Below, one piece after another: positions 9,113 through 18,361 of a stretch of DNA of 51,531 bases. The notes beneath the pieces were generated by a model that saw nothing but the letters and a program-made list of their open reading frames with translations, was not told the origin of the DNA and ran no database searches. Both the position numbers and the translations under genes were made by a program. Source of the DNA: Gemmatimonadota bacterium (GTDB taxonomy: Bacteria > Gemmatimonadota > Gemmatimonadetes > Gemmatimonadales > Gemmatimonadaceae); the NCBI GenBank assembly GCA_031127225.1, contig JARIEV010000008.1:1-51531 (forward strand), given 5' to 3'. Position 1 is the first letter of the stretch; each line of letters opens with the position of its first letter.

Positions 9113-10296
9113 AGCGCCTCCGGATGTTGCAGCAGGTCGCGAATCGTGCTCAAAAACAGGCCACCGCGGTGCCCGTCGCTCACGCGGTGATCGGCCGCCA
9201 GCGTGATCGTGACCACCGGCCGCACATCCAGCATCCCCTGCACCGCCCACGGCCGGTCGGTGATCGTGCCGAGGCCGATGATGGCCACCTGTGGCGGGTA
9301 GATCACGCCGTACACCGTGCCCACGCCGCGGTCGCCGAGGCTGGTCACACTGATCGTCGCGTCGGTGAGTTCCGAGGCGCGCACACCGCCGGTGCGGGCG
9401 CGATGCACCACATCGAGCAGCGCCGTGTTGAGCGCGTCGAGTGGCATCGTGTTGGTGTCGGGGATGGCCGGCGCCAACAACCCACCACCACGCAGCGCCG
9501 TCACGATCCCGACGTGAATGGCGTCGCTCGGCGCCGCGCGGCCGTCGAGATAGAAGCCGTTGAACTCACGGTGTGAGGCGAGGGCGGTCGCGATCGCCTT
9601 GATCAGCAGCGTGGCCGGCAACAGCCGTTCCGCCACGGTACGCTCGGCATTCACCTGCTGCAGCCACACCATCGCCGCCTGCAGATCGATGTCGTGCGCG
9701 AGATAGTAGTGCGGAATCTCGCGCTTGCTGCGGGTTACGGCCGCGGCGATCGCCGCCCGCATCCCGTCAGCCGATGCACCCGTCGGCGTGACCGTTGGCG
9801 CAACGACCGGCGTAACAACCGGTGCAACGACCGGCGCAACAACCGGCACAACAACCGATGCCGCTCCCCCCAGCGCGCGACGGACGTCGTCGAGGGTGAT
9901 CACGCCATGCGGCCCGCTCCCCACGACACCCGCGAGATCGCAGTGCTGCTCCTCGGCCAGCCGGCGGGCCGCCGGTGACGCCCGCACGATCGGCGCGGCG
10001 GGCACCGACGGCATCGCCACCGTCGCCGGCGCCACCGCCACCGCGCCGAAACGCAGGATCGGCGTGCCCACGGCCACCTTGGTCCCCGCGGGCACCAGCA
10101 ACGCGCCCACCGCGCCGCCCTCGCGCACATCCACGTCGAACACCCCTTTGTCGGTCTCCACTTCGGCCACCACGTCGCCGCGCGCCACGGTGTCGCCCGG
10201 CTTCACCAGCCAGCGCACCACGGTGGCGGCGTCCATGTCGGCGCCCAGCGATGGCATGCGGAACTCCCGCGCGGCCGCTGTCTCCACGTCGCTCAT
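9109..10296 (-). CDS. Dihydrolipoamide acyltransferase (E2) of a 2-oxoacid dehydrogenase complex
   Basis: 395 residues. Domain order is clear: a single lipoyl domain (1-80) with Lys50 in [10 protein letters not shown] as lipoylation site; a peripheral-subunit-binding domain (about 110-150, [11 protein letters not shown] then [13 protein letters not shown]); an Ala/Pro/Val/Thr linker; and the catalytic acyltransferase domain ending [12 protein letters not shown], with His370 and Asp374 as the H-x-x-x-D-G active site. It transfers the acyl group from E1 to CoA. The ATG at 10296 overlaps the E1-beta stop as ATGA. The linker is encoded by six 12-bp repeats. Acyl specificity (pyruvate, acetoin or branched-chain) cannot be fixed from sequence. 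Confidence 0.92.
   Translation of the reverse strand: MSDVETAAAREFRMPSLGADMDAATVVRWLVKPGDTVARGDVVAEVETDKGVFDVDVREGGAVGALLVPAGTKVAVGTPILRFGAVAVAPATVAMPSVPAAPIVRASPAARRLAEEQHCDLAGVVGSGPHGVITLDDVRRALGGAASVVVPVVAPVVAPVVTPVVAPTVTPTGASADGMRAAIAAAVTRSKREIPHYYLAHDIDLQAAMVWLQQVNAERTVAERLLPATLLIKAIATALASHREFNGFYLDGRAAPSDAIHVGIVTALRGGGLLAPAIPDTNTMPLDALNTALLDVVHRARTGGVRASELTDATISVTSLGDRGVGTVYGVIYPPQVAIIGLGTITDRPWAVQGMLDVRPVVTITLAADHRVSDGHRGGLFLSTIRDLLQHPEAL
9785..9856. repeat. 12-bp tandem repeat, 6 copies, in the E2 linker
   Basis: Six consecutive 12-bp units of the form GGCGCAACGACC, with substitutions mostly at units' positions 3-4 and 9, encode the flexible V-V-A/T-P linker between the binding and catalytic domains of E2. 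The period is a multiple of three, so copy changes would alter linker length without a frameshift. Confidence 0.9.
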
Positions 10297-11273
10297 CGCC
10301 CGAGCATCTCCCGCACCGCCGCCACGATGCGCGCCGGGTTCGGACGCGCGGCCTCCTCGAGGTGACGCGGATACGGCATCGGCACCTCCGCGCTGCACAC
10401 GCGGGCTACGGGCGCATCGAGGTCGTAGAACGCCTGCTCCATGATGCGAGCCGCGATCTCGGCTGAGAGACTGCCGCTGCGCCACCCCTCGTCGATGATC
10501 ACGGCGTGGTGCGTCGCGCGCACCGACGTCATGATCGTGGCGTCGTCGAGCGGGCGCAGCGAACGCAGGTCGATCACCTCGGCGCTGATCTGGCGCGCCG
10601 CCAGCTCCTCGGCGGCCGCGAGTGCCGGCCAGAGCATCCCGCCGTACGTGATCAGCGACACGTCGGTGCCCGTTCGACGCACCGCGGCGCCTTCGATGGA
10701 GTACGCCGGCGACACCGCCGGGAGTTCGCCCTGCATGGCGTACAGCAGCGCATGCTCGAAGAGCAGCACCGGGTCGGGGTCGGCCAGCGCCGGCGCGAGC
10801 ATGCGGCGGGCGTCCTCGATGGTGGCCGGGGCGAGAATCCGCAGCCCCGGGATGTGCGCATACCACCCTTCGAGACTGTGCGAATGCTGCGCCGCCAGCT
10901 GCCGTCCGCCGCCGGTGGCCATGCGGATCACGAGCGGCACGTTGAACTGCCCACCCGACATGTGCAGCAGCGTGGCCGCCGTGTTCATGATCTGATCGAG
11001 GGCGAGCAGCGAAAAGTTCACCGTCATGATTTCCACGATGGGGCGCATGCCCCCCAGCGCGGCGCCGATGCCGAGTCCCGTAAAGCCGGACTCGGCCAGC
11101 GGCGTGTCGCGGATGCGCTCGGGGCCGAACTCGTCGAGCAGCCCTTTGCTCACGGCGTACGTCCCGCCGTACTTGCCCACGTCCTCGCCCATCAGGAACA
11201 CGCGCGGATCCGCCAGCAGCGCCTCGCGCAGCGCCTGACGCATCGCCTCACGGTAGGTGATCGTCTCGCTCAT
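10293..11273 (-). CDS. 2-oxoacid dehydrogenase E1 component, beta subunit
   Basis: 326 residues, standard for E1-beta. It forms the alpha2beta2 thiamine diphosphate decarboxylase with the product of the next gene upstream. Seen: [14 protein letters not shown] at the N-terminus, [46 protein letters not shown], and the transketolase C-terminal part with [16 protein letters not shown] and [11 protein letters not shown]. These are the usual PdhB/AcoB/BkdB blocks. ATG at 11273 overlaps the E1-alpha TGA (ATGA), and its own stop overlaps the E2 start the same way. The open frame continues upstream in the E1-alpha region but is antigenic noise from another frame. Confidence 0.93.
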   Translation of the reverse strand: MSETITYREAMRQALREALLADPRVFLMGEDVGKYGGTYAVSKGLLDEFGPERIRDTPLAESGFTGLGIGAALGGMRPIVEIMTVNFSLLALDQIMNTAATLLHMSGGQFNVPLVIRMATGGGRQLAAQHSHSLEGWYAHIPGLRILAPATIEDARRMLAPALADPDPVLLFEHALLYAMQGELPAVSPAYSIEGAAVRRTGTDVSLITYGGMLWPALAAAEELAARQISAEVIDLRSLRPLDDATIMTSVRATHHAVIIDEGWRSGSLSAEIAARIMEQAFYDLDAPVARVCSAEVPMPYPRHLEEAARPNPARIVAAVREMLGR

Positions 11274-12331
11274 GCGGGGAGTCGCTCGCTGCACACAAAC
11301 CGCGCCAGATCGGCCACGTCTTCCCACTCGCTCGCTTCGGCGAACGCCACCGCCTCGTCGATCTCGGCGAGCACGGCCGCCTCGATGGCGGCCAGCGCCG
11401 CGTCGTCGAGCAGACCGGCGGCGCGCAGCCGCGCCACGCTGCGATCGATTGGGCATCGGGTTTTCCACGCCTCCACTTCGGCCTTGTCGCGATACAACTC
11501 GGCGTCGAACATCGAATGCGCCCGGAAGCGGTACGTGCGCAGCTCGAGAAAGTGCGGCCCCTCGCCGCCCCGGATCGCCTCGACCGCACGGTGAGCCGCA
11601 TCCGCCACCGCATCGACATCCATGCCGTCCACCGGCCAGGCTGGCATGCGATAGGACGCGGCACGCAGTGCGACATCCGTTTCCACCTGCGCGCGCGCGA
11701 TCGCCGTGCCCATGGCGTACAGGTTGTTCTCGCAGCAGAACAGCACCGGCAGTTTCCACAGCGACGCCAGATTCATCGCCTCGTGGAACTCCCCCTCCGT
11801 GGTCGCGCCTTCGCCGAAGAAGCACGCGGTCACACCCGGCCGCTCCTGCATCCGATCGGCGAGCGCCAGCCCCACCGCCAGCGGCAGCCCGGCGCCCACA
11901 ATCGCGTTGCCGCCGAAAAAGCGGGTGGCCGCATCGAACAGATGCATCGACCCGCCCCGCCCACGACTCACGCCGGTGCGCTTGCCATACATCTCCGCCA
12001 TGATGCGCCCCGCACTGATCCCGCGCACGAGCGCATGCCCATGCTCCCGATACGTGGCCACCACAGCGTCGCCGGGCAGGAGTCGCGGGATCACGCCCGC
12101 GGCGATCGCTTCCTCGCCGATCGCCAGATGCAGGAATCCGCGGATCTTCTCGTCGCGATAGAGATCACTGCATCGCTCCTCGAAGCGGCGGATGCGTAGC
12201 ATCTGTCGCAATCGCTCCTGCGCCGGTGCGCTGGGCGTACCATTGTCAGTCCTCCGCATTGCATCACTGCCATGGTCACGCATTCCATCAGCCATTGGCT
12301 CATTCATTGGTCCATCCATTCCGTCACTCAT
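11270..12331 (-). CDS. 2-oxoacid dehydrogenase E1 component, alpha subunit
   Basis: 353 residues. The thiamine diphosphate motif is [17 protein letters not shown] with the trailing N in [10 protein letters not shown]. Also present are [47 protein letters not shown] and [14 protein letters not shown], all normal E1-alpha blocks. It decarboxylates the 2-oxoacid and passes the acyl group to lipoyl-E2. The ATG at 12331 overlaps the acyl-CoA synthetase stop. The first 30 residues are odd, rich in Met (seven ATG codons in a degenerate ATGGATGG-like stretch); a start at the later Met before RRTDNG (about 12259) is possible. No E3 gene is in the operon, so E3 is presumably shared with another complex. 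Confidence 0.92.
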   Translation of the reverse strand: MSDGMDGPMNEPMADGMRDHGSDAMRRTDNGTPSAPAQERLRQMLRIRRFEERCSDLYRDEKIRGFLHLAIGEEAIAAGVIPRLLPGDAVVATYREHGHALVRGISAGRIMAEMYGKRTGVSRGRGGSMHLFDAATRFFGGNAIVGAGLPLAVGLALADRMQERPGVTACFFGEGATTEGEFHEAMNLASLWKLPVLFCCENNLYAMGTAIARAQVETDVALRAASYRMPAWPVDGMDVDAVADAAHRAVEAIRGGEGPHFLELRTYRFRAHSMFDAELYRDKAEVEAWKTRCPIDRSVARLRAAGLLDDAALAAIEAAVLAEIDEAVAFAEASEWEDVADLARFVCSERLPA

Positions 12332-14070
12332 TGCGACGGTCCTTCCAACGTCGAGAGGTCCCCTTCGGGGAGCCCGAGCTCGCGCGCCTTGAGCAGACGG
12401 CGCAGAATCTTGCCGCTGCGTGTTTTCGGGATGCCGGCCACGAACGCAATGGTCTTCGGCGCCACCGCGGCACCCAGCCGAGTGCGCGCAAAACCACGCA
12501 ACGTGTTCGCCATCGCATCGCTGGCCGTCTCGCCGGGCTTCAGCACCACGAACGCCTTCACCAGTTCGCCGGCCATGGGATCGGGGACACCGATCACGGC
12601 TGCCTCCGCCACCGCCGGGTGCGCCAGCAGCGCGCTCTCCACCTCGAACGGGCCGATCAGATGCCCCGACGACTTGATCACGTCATCGGCCCGCCCCACG
12701 AACCAGAAGTAGCCGTCGGCATCGCGACGGGCGTGGTCGCCGGTGAGGTACCAGCCGTCGGCGAAACAGGCCGCGTAGCGTGCCTCGTCGTGCAGATAGC
12801 CGCGAAACATCGAGGGCCAGCCGGCGCGGAGCGCGAGCTCGCCCTGCACACCGGGCGCCGTCTCGACCGCCACCCCGCCGGACGCCACCCGGTGCACGAT
12901 CGCCGCCTCGATCCCCGGAAGCGGACGCCCCATCGAACCGGGACGCACCGCCATCGCGCGGTAGTTCGCGATCATGATCCCGCCGGTTTCCGTCTGCCAC
13001 CAGTTGTCGTGGATGGGCTGCCCGAAGGCGTCCACACCCCACACCACGGCATCGGCGTTGAGCGGCTCCCCGACGCTGGCCACGAAGCGCAGCGCCCGTA
13101 GGTCGCGCGCCTTCGGCAGCGCCGTCCCCGCACGGATAAGCATGCGGATCGCGGTCGGGGAGGTATACCACACGGTCACGCGCTGCGTCTCGAGCACCTG
13201 GTACCAGCGCGCCGCGTCGAAGTCGCCTTCGTCGATGATGCTGGTCACGCCGCACACGAGCGGCGCGACAATCCCGTACGACGTGCCGGTCACCCAGCCG
13301 GGATCGGCGGTACACCAGAACACGTCGTCATCGTGCAGGTCCAGCACCAGCCGCCCGGTGGCCGCGTGCGCCACGACCGCGCCGTGCACATGCATCGCAC
13401 CTTTGGGGCGTCCGGTGGTGCCACTCGTGAAGTGCAGCAGCGCCAGCGTGTCGGCGGTGGTGGAGGCCACCGCGGTGTCGGTGGGCGCCGCCGCCAGCAG
13501 TGCGCGGAGGTCCTTCGTGTCGGGAAGCGCCGCGATCTCCGCCGCGTCACCGATCAGCAGCACCTGCGTCAGTGACGGCAACGCCGCGCGCATCGGCTGC
13601 ACCTTCGCCCGATAGTACGCGGGGGTCGTGACCAGCACGCGCCCCTCGCCCAACGTGAGGCGTGACGCGATTGGCTCCGGACCGAACGCGGAGAACAGCG
13701 GCGCAAACACGCCCCCGTGCCACAGCGTGCCAAGGGCCGCGATGTACAACTCGGGCACGCGGTCGGCGAGCACGAATACCGCCGACCCCGGTGATACACC
13801 CAACGACGTGAGCACGCCGGCGAAACGGGCGATCTCCACCGCGAGGGCCGCGTACGTGAGATCGTGCACCGTCCCGTCGCGGCGCAGAAAGCGCAGCGCC
13901 ACCTGCGTCGCCCGCGCGCCGGCGGCATGCCGCCCGACGGCCTCGTAGGCCATGTTGAGCCCGCCGTCGGGCAGCCCCCTCAGCGCCGTGCGCGCCTGCG
14001 CCCACGTGAAGCGGCGGCAGGCGTCATCGTAGTCATCCAGGTTTGGCGCAACAGGCTGGGCATCGGGCAT
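12328..14070 (-). CDS. AMP-forming acyl-CoA synthetase (acetyl-CoA synthetase-like)
   Basis: 580 residues of the ANL superfamily, closest in layout to AcsA of Gram-positives. Adenylation motifs: [17 protein letters not shown] (A3, P-loop-like), [11 protein letters not shown] (A5), [19 protein letters not shown] (A7) and [14 protein letters not shown] (A8). Lys554 in [10 protein letters not shown] is the catalytic lysine that PatZ-type acetyltransferases modify in this family. It activates acetate or another short acid with ATP and CoA. The ATG at 14070 (MPDAQPVAP) is chosen over an in-frame upstream start at 14121 because that extension is basic and non-conserved. It heads the operon with E1-alpha, E1-beta, E2 and ACP, all overlapping by 4 bp. 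Confidence 0.9.
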   Translation of the reverse strand: MPDAQPVAPNLDDYDDACRRFTWAQARTALRGLPDGGLNMAYEAVGRHAAGARATQVALRFLRRDGTVHDLTYAALAVEIARFAGVLTSLGVSPGSAVFVLADRVPELYIAALGTLWHGGVFAPLFSAFGPEPIASRLTLGEGRVLVTTPAYYRAKVQPMRAALPSLTQVLLIGDAAEIAALPDTKDLRALLAAAPTDTAVASTTADTLALLHFTSGTTGRPKGAMHVHGAVVAHAATGRLVLDLHDDDVFWCTADPGWVTGTSYGIVAPLVCGVTSIIDEGDFDAARWYQVLETQRVTVWYTSPTAIRMLIRAGTALPKARDLRALRFVASVGEPLNADAVVWGVDAFGQPIHDNWWQTETGGIMIANYRAMAVRPGSMGRPLPGIEAAIVHRVASGGVAVETAPGVQGELALRAGWPSMFRGYLHDEARYAACFADGWYLTGDHARRDADGYFWFVGRADDVIKSSGHLIGPFEVESALLAHPAVAEAAVIGVPDPMAGELVKAFVVLKPGETASDAMANTLRGFARTRLGAAVAPKTIAFVAGIPKTRSGKILRRLLKARELGLPEGDLSTLEGPSQ

Positions 14071-14152
14071 GCCGCAACGTGCGCGCGGCGGGTGAGACGC
14101 GCGTCGGGCGGTGCCTGACACGCCTGACAGGCAACGACGCGTTTTCTGTCAG

Positions 14153-15781
14153 CTACCAGTCGGTTGGCGCGTAGTCTTTCAGGAACTGGCCCCACACATG
14201 CTGCCCCGTGGCCACCCCCGCAATGATCGGATCGACGATGCGCGCCGCACCATCGACGATGTCGAGCGGCGGGTGAAAGCGATGGTTCTCCACTTTGCGC
14301 GCCGCGATCTCCGCCACGTCCTCGTCGGTGATCCACCCGGTATCCACACTGTTCATGTGGATCCCGTCCTGCATGTAGTCGGCCGCCGAGGTGCGCGTCA
14401 TCATGTTGAGCGCGGCCTTGGCCATGTTGGTGTGCGGGTGCCGCGTGGTCTTGTTGTTGCGGTAGAACTGCCCTTCCATCGCCGACACGTTCACGATGTG
14501 CTTATCGCGGTTGTCGGTGCGCTGCATCAGCGGCTTGAGGCGCGCGTTGAGCAGGAACGGTGCGATCGCGTTCACGAGCTGCACTTCCAGCAGCTCCACA
14601 CTCGGCACTTCGTCCATCAGCAACCGCCACGAGTTGCGGTCGCGCAGATCGATCTGCTGTAAATCCTGATCGAGCTGGCCGGCCGGAAACAGCTGGGCCA
14701 CGACCTGCTGATCGTGCTGATCGTCCGGGAGCAGCGCGACCTGCGAGAGCGCCGCCGCATGGGTCAGCCCCACGCGCGCGCGTGCGCCGTCGCCCGCCGC
14801 ACCGCCGCGTGACACGAGGGCACCGCCCTGCGGGTCGGGGAGCAGCTCGACGCCGCGCAGCCCTTCGTAGGCGCCCAGCACCTTGCGCGCCCCGGGGCTG
14901 AGCGTGGCGGCCGCCGCGGTCTCGCCGTCCATCATGTGCGCGTAGAACGCCGGCGGGCGGCGCACGGTCTGGCAGGCGTTGTTGACGATGAAGTCCAGCC
15001 GTGGTTCGGTCTGCAGCAGCTCGCGGCAGAACGCTTCCACGCTGGGCGTGTGCCGCAGGTCGAGACCGAACACCTCGAGCCGGTCGCTCCACTGCTCGAA
15101 GTCGGGCTCCGCCGCGTAGCGCATGGCCGAATCACGCGGGAACCGCGTGGTCACCAGCAGCCGCGCCCCGCAGCGCAGCAGTTTGAGGCCGGCCTGATAG
15201 CCGATCTTCACGCGGCCGCCGGTGAGCAGCGCCGTCCGTCCGCTCAGGTCCACCAACTCCGTGCGCTTCCGGAAGTTGAAGTCGGCGCACGGGGTGCACA
15301 TCTGATCGTAGAAGTGATGGATCGTGGTGAACTTCTGCTTGCAGATGTAGCAGTGCTGCGGCACCACGGCTTCCGGTCCCGGCGGCGCGGACACGTCGGG
15401 GGTCTCCCCCTCCACGCCATGGACGGACGAGCTGCCAGCGGCGGGATCACCCAGCAGGTACACGTTGGGCGTGGTGAACACGGGCTTGCGGCGAAGCGCA
15501 CGGATCCCGGTCTCCTGCAGGACACTGTCGTCGCGCTGCGCGGCATCGAGCTTGCGCTGGCGCGACGTGGCCTTCACCATCGCGCGCCGCGCCCGCACGT
15601 CGGGCTGGAACACGGTGGCCACGGCATCCACGAAACGCTGCCGCTCGGCCCCGCTGGCCTGCATCAGCAGCGTGCGATCGGCGATCACCTGCTCCAGCAG
15701 GGCCGTGGCGGCCAACAGCGCCTCGCGGAACGAGTCGTCCGGCGGCTGCGGCGCGTGCGTCGGGAGGTCGGGGTCCGTCAT
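14153..15781 (-). CDS. Zinc-ribbon SDR family protein with altered active site
   Basis: 542 residues, twice the length of a classical SDR. The N-terminal ~140 residues are unrecognised and helical. Then comes a four-cysteine zinc ribbon, CYICKQKF and DQMCTPCADF (C-x2-C, C-x2-C). The Rossmann domain starts RTALLTGGRVKIGYQAGL, continues with TTRFPRD and VNNACQTVRRPP, and after a long insertion (about 100 residues) ends with NVSAMEGQF, NMAKAALNMM and NSVDTGW. The S is present but the Y-x-x-x-K catalytic tyrosine reads T-N-M-A-K, so either chemistry differs or catalysis is lost. The ATG at 15781 is chosen; a GTG at 15814 is in frame. Substrate unknown. It sits 82 bp upstream of the acyl-CoA synthetase operon. 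Confidence 0.75.
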   Translation of the reverse strand: MTDPDLPTHAPQPPDDSFREALLAATALLEQVIADRTLLMQASGAERQRFVDAVATVFQPDVRARRAMVKATSRQRKLDAAQRDDSVLQETGIRALRRKPVFTTPNVYLLGDPAAGSSSVHGVEGETPDVSAPPGPEAVVPQHCYICKQKFTTIHHFYDQMCTPCADFNFRKRTELVDLSGRTALLTGGRVKIGYQAGLKLLRCGARLLVTTRFPRDSAMRYAAEPDFEQWSDRLEVFGLDLRHTPSVEAFCRELLQTEPRLDFIVNNACQTVRRPPAFYAHMMDGETAAAATLSPGARKVLGAYEGLRGVELLPDPQGGALVSRGGAAGDGARARVGLTHAAALSQVALLPDDQHDQQVVAQLFPAGQLDQDLQQIDLRDRNSWRLLMDEVPSVELLEVQLVNAIAPFLLNARLKPLMQRTDNRDKHIVNVSAMEGQFYRNNKTTRHPHTNMAKAALNMMTRTSAADYMQDGIHMNSVDTGWITDEDVAEIAARKVENHRFHPPLDIVDGAARIVDPIIAGVATGQHVWGQFLKDYAPTDW

Positions 15782-15853
15782 CGTGTCACCATGACGGAAT
15801 TTAGTCGATTCCACCGGCGGGACGGATCACAGCCCACGCCGGTGGCCATCTCC

Positions 15854-16276
15854 TCAGCGACCCATCAGCCCCAGCTGCGCCGCCACCGCCAACCGATCGA
15901 CCACCTGACGATGGCCGGTGAGGTACCCGTCCGCGAACGTATAGATCGTCATCCCCTGCACCGCGATCGCACGGCCCGTGGCCGGCATCGCCCCCATCGC
16001 CGCGAGGTGCGTCCCGCGCATGATCCAGCTGATGGCGACACGGTCCCCCTCGGCCACCGTGTCGGTGACCTCGAAGCGCAGGTCGGGGAACGGGGCCCGC
16101 GAGATCTGCATCCGCTCCGCGAATCCCTCGCGCGACAGCGTCTGCCCCTCCCACGGATCACCGGGATCACTGTGGACCGTGTACTGCTCGGCCACGAACG
16201 TAGGGACCAGCGACACATCCCCCGTGTTCCACACGAGATCCATGAACTGGTGCAACCGCTGGGTGTTGTCGGGCAT
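15854..16276 (-). CDS. SnoaL-like ester cyclase family protein
   Basis: 140 residues, a single alpha+beta barrel of the SnoaL/NTF2-like type. Typical features: FMDLVWNTGDVSLVPTFVA, YTVHSD, FAERMQISRAPFPDLRF, ISWIMRGTHLA and GMTIYTFADGYLTGHRQVVD. Family members include polyketide cyclases and many uncharacterised proteins; substrate prediction is not possible. No signal peptide. It is on the same strand as its neighbours, with 72 bp to the SDR gene and 47 bp to the CIA30 gene, so it may be in the same transcript. Confidence 0.85.
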   Translation of the reverse strand: MPDNTQRLHQFMDLVWNTGDVSLVPTFVAEQYTVHSDPGDPWEGQTLSREGFAERMQISRAPFPDLRFEVTDTVAEGDRVAISWIMRGTHLAAMGAMPATGRAIAVQGMTIYTFADGYLTGHRQVVDRLAVAAQLGLMGR

Positions 16277-16323
16277 GGGGTTGGGATCCCGGAAGGTGTG
16301 GAGCCGTACGCGAGCCGCGAATC

Positions 16324-16854
16324 CTACGGCTCACACCAGAGATCGGCCACCGCGATGTCCGCGCGGAACGCCGCCGTGGCCGCCACGATCCCGATCCGCA
16401 ACACACTGCTCACGTTGAGCGGCGTGCTCAACGAGGCAGGGCGGAAGGCACCCCACTCGATCACCACGTGCGTCCACTCCGGCGACACCGGCAGCGGCGC
16501 GGCGTAATACTGCCATGGCGCGCGCGTATCGGCGGTGCGCAGATGCACGAAGTACGGACCGGGCGTGCCGCGCACCGTGAGCGCGAGGCCGCGGTACGCG
16601 CGCGCGTCGATTCCGGTCCCGGGCGGGTCACCCAGCGCGCAGGCCACCTGAATGAACCCACCGTTGCGCTCCAGCGACACGGTGCCCGTGAGCTGCAGGG
16701 CGCGGCGGCCATGGACCGTGGTCATCGCGCCGTGGGCCACGCTCACGCCCCCCATCACGCGGTCCGAAAACACCGCCCAGCGGCGCGACATCGCCGCGGG
16801 CGACGCGCCGAAATCATCGAGACGCTGAGGCTCCGGTGTCGTCCCCCCGCTCAT
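16324..16854 (-). CDS. CIA30 family protein
   Basis: 176 residues. The pattern WAVFSDRVMGGVSVAH, then SLERNGGFIQVAC, then YRGLALTVRGTPGPYFVHLRT is diagnostic of the CIA30 / NADH:ubiquinone oxidoreductase intermediate-associated protein 30 fold, a beta-sandwich found in complex I assembly factors and in bacterial proteins of unknown role. The ATG at 16854 overlaps the stop of the epimerase gene as ATGA, so the two are translationally coupled; an earlier in-frame start at 16875 would overlap more. Coupling to an exported NAD-binding epimerase suggests a common pathway, not respiratory complex I assembly; that is inference. Confidence 0.85.
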   Translation of the reverse strand: MSGGTTPEPQRLDDFGASPAAMSRRWAVFSDRVMGGVSVAHGAMTTVHGRRALQLTGTVSLERNGGFIQVACALGDPPGTGIDARAYRGLALTVRGTPGPYFVHLRTADTRAPWQYYAAPLPVSPEWTHVVIEWGAFRPASLSTPLNVSSVLRIGIVAATAAFRADIAVADLWCEP

Positions 16855-17969
16855 CGCGAGGGGCGCGCCTTCCACAGGGCCAGCAGCGCCTGCTCACGCT
16901 CCGGCGTGAACCCTGTCTTGATGGCCGCGCGACGATCGGCCGGCAGCGTGTTCCACCAGGCCAGCGTGTCACGCGCCGTGTCTTCCATGGGGCGCACCGT
17001 CAGCCCCGCCGTGAGTTCCGGCGTGATGTCGAAGCGCGCAAAGCCCGCCGTGCGGCCGCGCATCACCTGATACACCGGCAACTCCTTGCCGTACGGATTG
17101 GCGCCGTTCGCCCGCAGGAAGTCGGCGTCCACCCACGTGTACGACGGATTGCTCCCGACGCCCTGCTGAATGCGCGTCACGAACTCCCGGAACGGCTGCC
17201 CCATCTGCGGACCGACCCCGTTGAACACCCCGTAGGTGCGGTTCTCCACGAGCGTGACGCAGAACTTCACGAGATCGCGCACGTCGATGATCTGCACGTG
17301 ATCGGTGCCGTCGCCCGGCACGAGCACCTCGCCACCGCGGGCAATGCGCACCGGCCAGTACGTGAAGCGGTCGGTGTCGTCTTCGGGGCCCACGATCAGC
17401 CCCGGGCGCACCACCGTGACACGCCCCGGCATCGCCGCGTGCGCGGCCTTTTCGGCGTACGCCTTCGCGTGCCCGTAGCTCAGCGGCTTCCCCGCCTCGA
17501 TGGGGGAATTCTCGAGCGTCAGCACCGGCGCGTCGATCGACATCGGCACGCGGCTCAGGTCCGCATACGTGGAGCGCGTGGAGATGAACAGATACTGATC
17601 CACGCGGTCCCTCAGCAGCTCGGTGGAGAGCTTCACCCAGTCGGGCGCGCTCGCCAGCGACGCCGACTCGTCGATCACGGCATCCCACGTACGCCCCCTG
17701 AGCGCGGACAGGTCGGACGCCCGGTCGCCGGCCAGCTCCTCGACATCCTTGCCGAACATCCCCGGCGCACTCTTGCCGCGGTTGAAGATCGTGACCTGAT
17801 GCCCGCGCTTCAGCGCCTCCCGCACGTCGTGCGGACCCACGAAGCCCGTACCACCGAGGATTAGGATCTTCTTGGGCGCCCGGGCCGCGAGAAACGCACG
17901 CGAATCAAAAGCGGACACAGCGCCCAGGGCGGCCAGCCCGGTGCCGAGAAACTCACGACGGCTGTACAT
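16851..17969 (-). CDS. NAD-dependent epimerase/dehydratase, Tat-exported
   Basis: 372 residues. The N-terminus is a twin-arginine signal (SRREFLGTGLAALGAVSA) so the folded protein, perhaps with bound cofactor, is exported. The extended SDR part starts ILILGGTGFVGPHDVREAL (G-G-x-G-F-x-G), continues with TIFNRGKSAPGMF, YLFISTRSTYAD, SYGHAKAYAEKAA (Y-x-x-x-K is replaced by Y-G-H-A-K, matching) and VVRPGLIVGPEDDTDR. It resembles atypical epimerases related to isoflavone reductases. ATG at 17969 is chosen because the R-R motif follows directly. Substrate unknown. The downstream CIA30 gene overlaps by 4 bp. It is 83 bp downstream of the small leader-peptide gene. Confidence 0.87.
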   Translation of the reverse strand: MYSRREFLGTGLAALGAVSAFDSRAFLAARAPKKILILGGTGFVGPHDVREALKRGHQVTIFNRGKSAPGMFGKDVEELAGDRASDLSALRGRTWDAVIDESASLASAPDWVKLSTELLRDRVDQYLFISTRSTYADLSRVPMSIDAPVLTLENSPIEAGKPLSYGHAKAYAEKAAHAAMPGRVTVVRPGLIVGPEDDTDRFTYWPVRIARGGEVLVPGDGTDHVQIIDVRDLVKFCVTLVENRTYGVFNGVGPQMGQPFREFVTRIQQGVGSNPSYTWVDADFLRANGANPYGKELPVYQVMRGRTAGFARFDITPELTAGLTVRPMEDTARDTLAWWNTLPADRRAAIKTGFTPEREQALLALWKARPSR

Positions 17970-18052
17970 GATCGGGGGACTCGAGGGGAGGAACGGACGG
18001 GGCGCGAGGCAGCGAACGTGTGGCAACGACCGCGACGGGTCGCTGGGGTCAG

Positions 18053-18283
18053 CTAGCCGCCGAAGTCACCGCTGCGTGTGCCGCCGGTGCGTGTGGCGGT
18101 TGCACTGCCATTGCACGACTGCAGGATTCCGTTTGCATCCTCGACATAGTGCGGGATGTACTGTCCGGCGTGCAATGGGCATGGCGTGGCGGTACCATTC
18201 CCCCCGACCACGCCGTCCAGCTCGTCGTCTGACAGCGCCGCATCAGCGTCATGATGGGATGAAACAACGGGTTCACGCGACAT
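18053..18283 (-). CDS. Small peptide with double-glycine leader (candidate NHLM exporter substrate)
   Basis: 76 residues. Residues 17-28 read LSDDELDGVVGG, the classical double-glycine leader that C39 peptidase-ABC exporters cut after Gly28. That would release a 48-residue core, NGTATPCPLHAGQY onwards, with two cysteines (Cys35, Cys57), two histidines and a Gly/Thr/Ser-rich tail ending GDFGG. ATG at 18283 has TGAGG 8 nt upstream. Base composition is lower in GC than neighbours, as is the 79-bp leader region before it. It is the last gene of the cluster containing an NHLM peptidase/ABC exporter, which strongly suggests it is that exporter's substrate. No lanthionine synthetase, YcaO or radical-SAM gene is nearby, so the core may be unmodified or disulfide-bonded. 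Confidence 0.75.
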   Translation of the reverse strand: MSREPVVSSHHDADAALSDDELDGVVGGNGTATPCPLHAGQYIPHYVEDANGILQSCNGSATATRTGGTRSGDFGG

Positions 18284-18361
18284 ACGGCGGCCTCAGAGTG
18301 CGGAAAAGTGAGTGATACATAAAGACAACTTCATTATGGTACCGCCGACTCGGCGCCAGCG

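Noticed and set aside
9785-9856. Short regular repeats considered as CRISPR or regulatory array
   Set aside because: No spacers; the units are in frame and code for a protein linker. The same holds for 30021-30063 and 44375-44422.
14112-14133. Inverted repeat TGCCTG...CAGGCA between the SDR and acyl-CoA synthetase genes
   Set aside because: Only 6-bp arms with a 10-nt loop and no T-run; also explained by a short direct repeat GCCTGACA.
18293-18334. 13-codon ORF just before the leader-peptide gene (starts ATGAAGTTGTC)
   Set aside because: Could be an attenuator leader, but has no Shine-Dalgarno and no run of a single amino acid; probably chance in an AT-rich gap.
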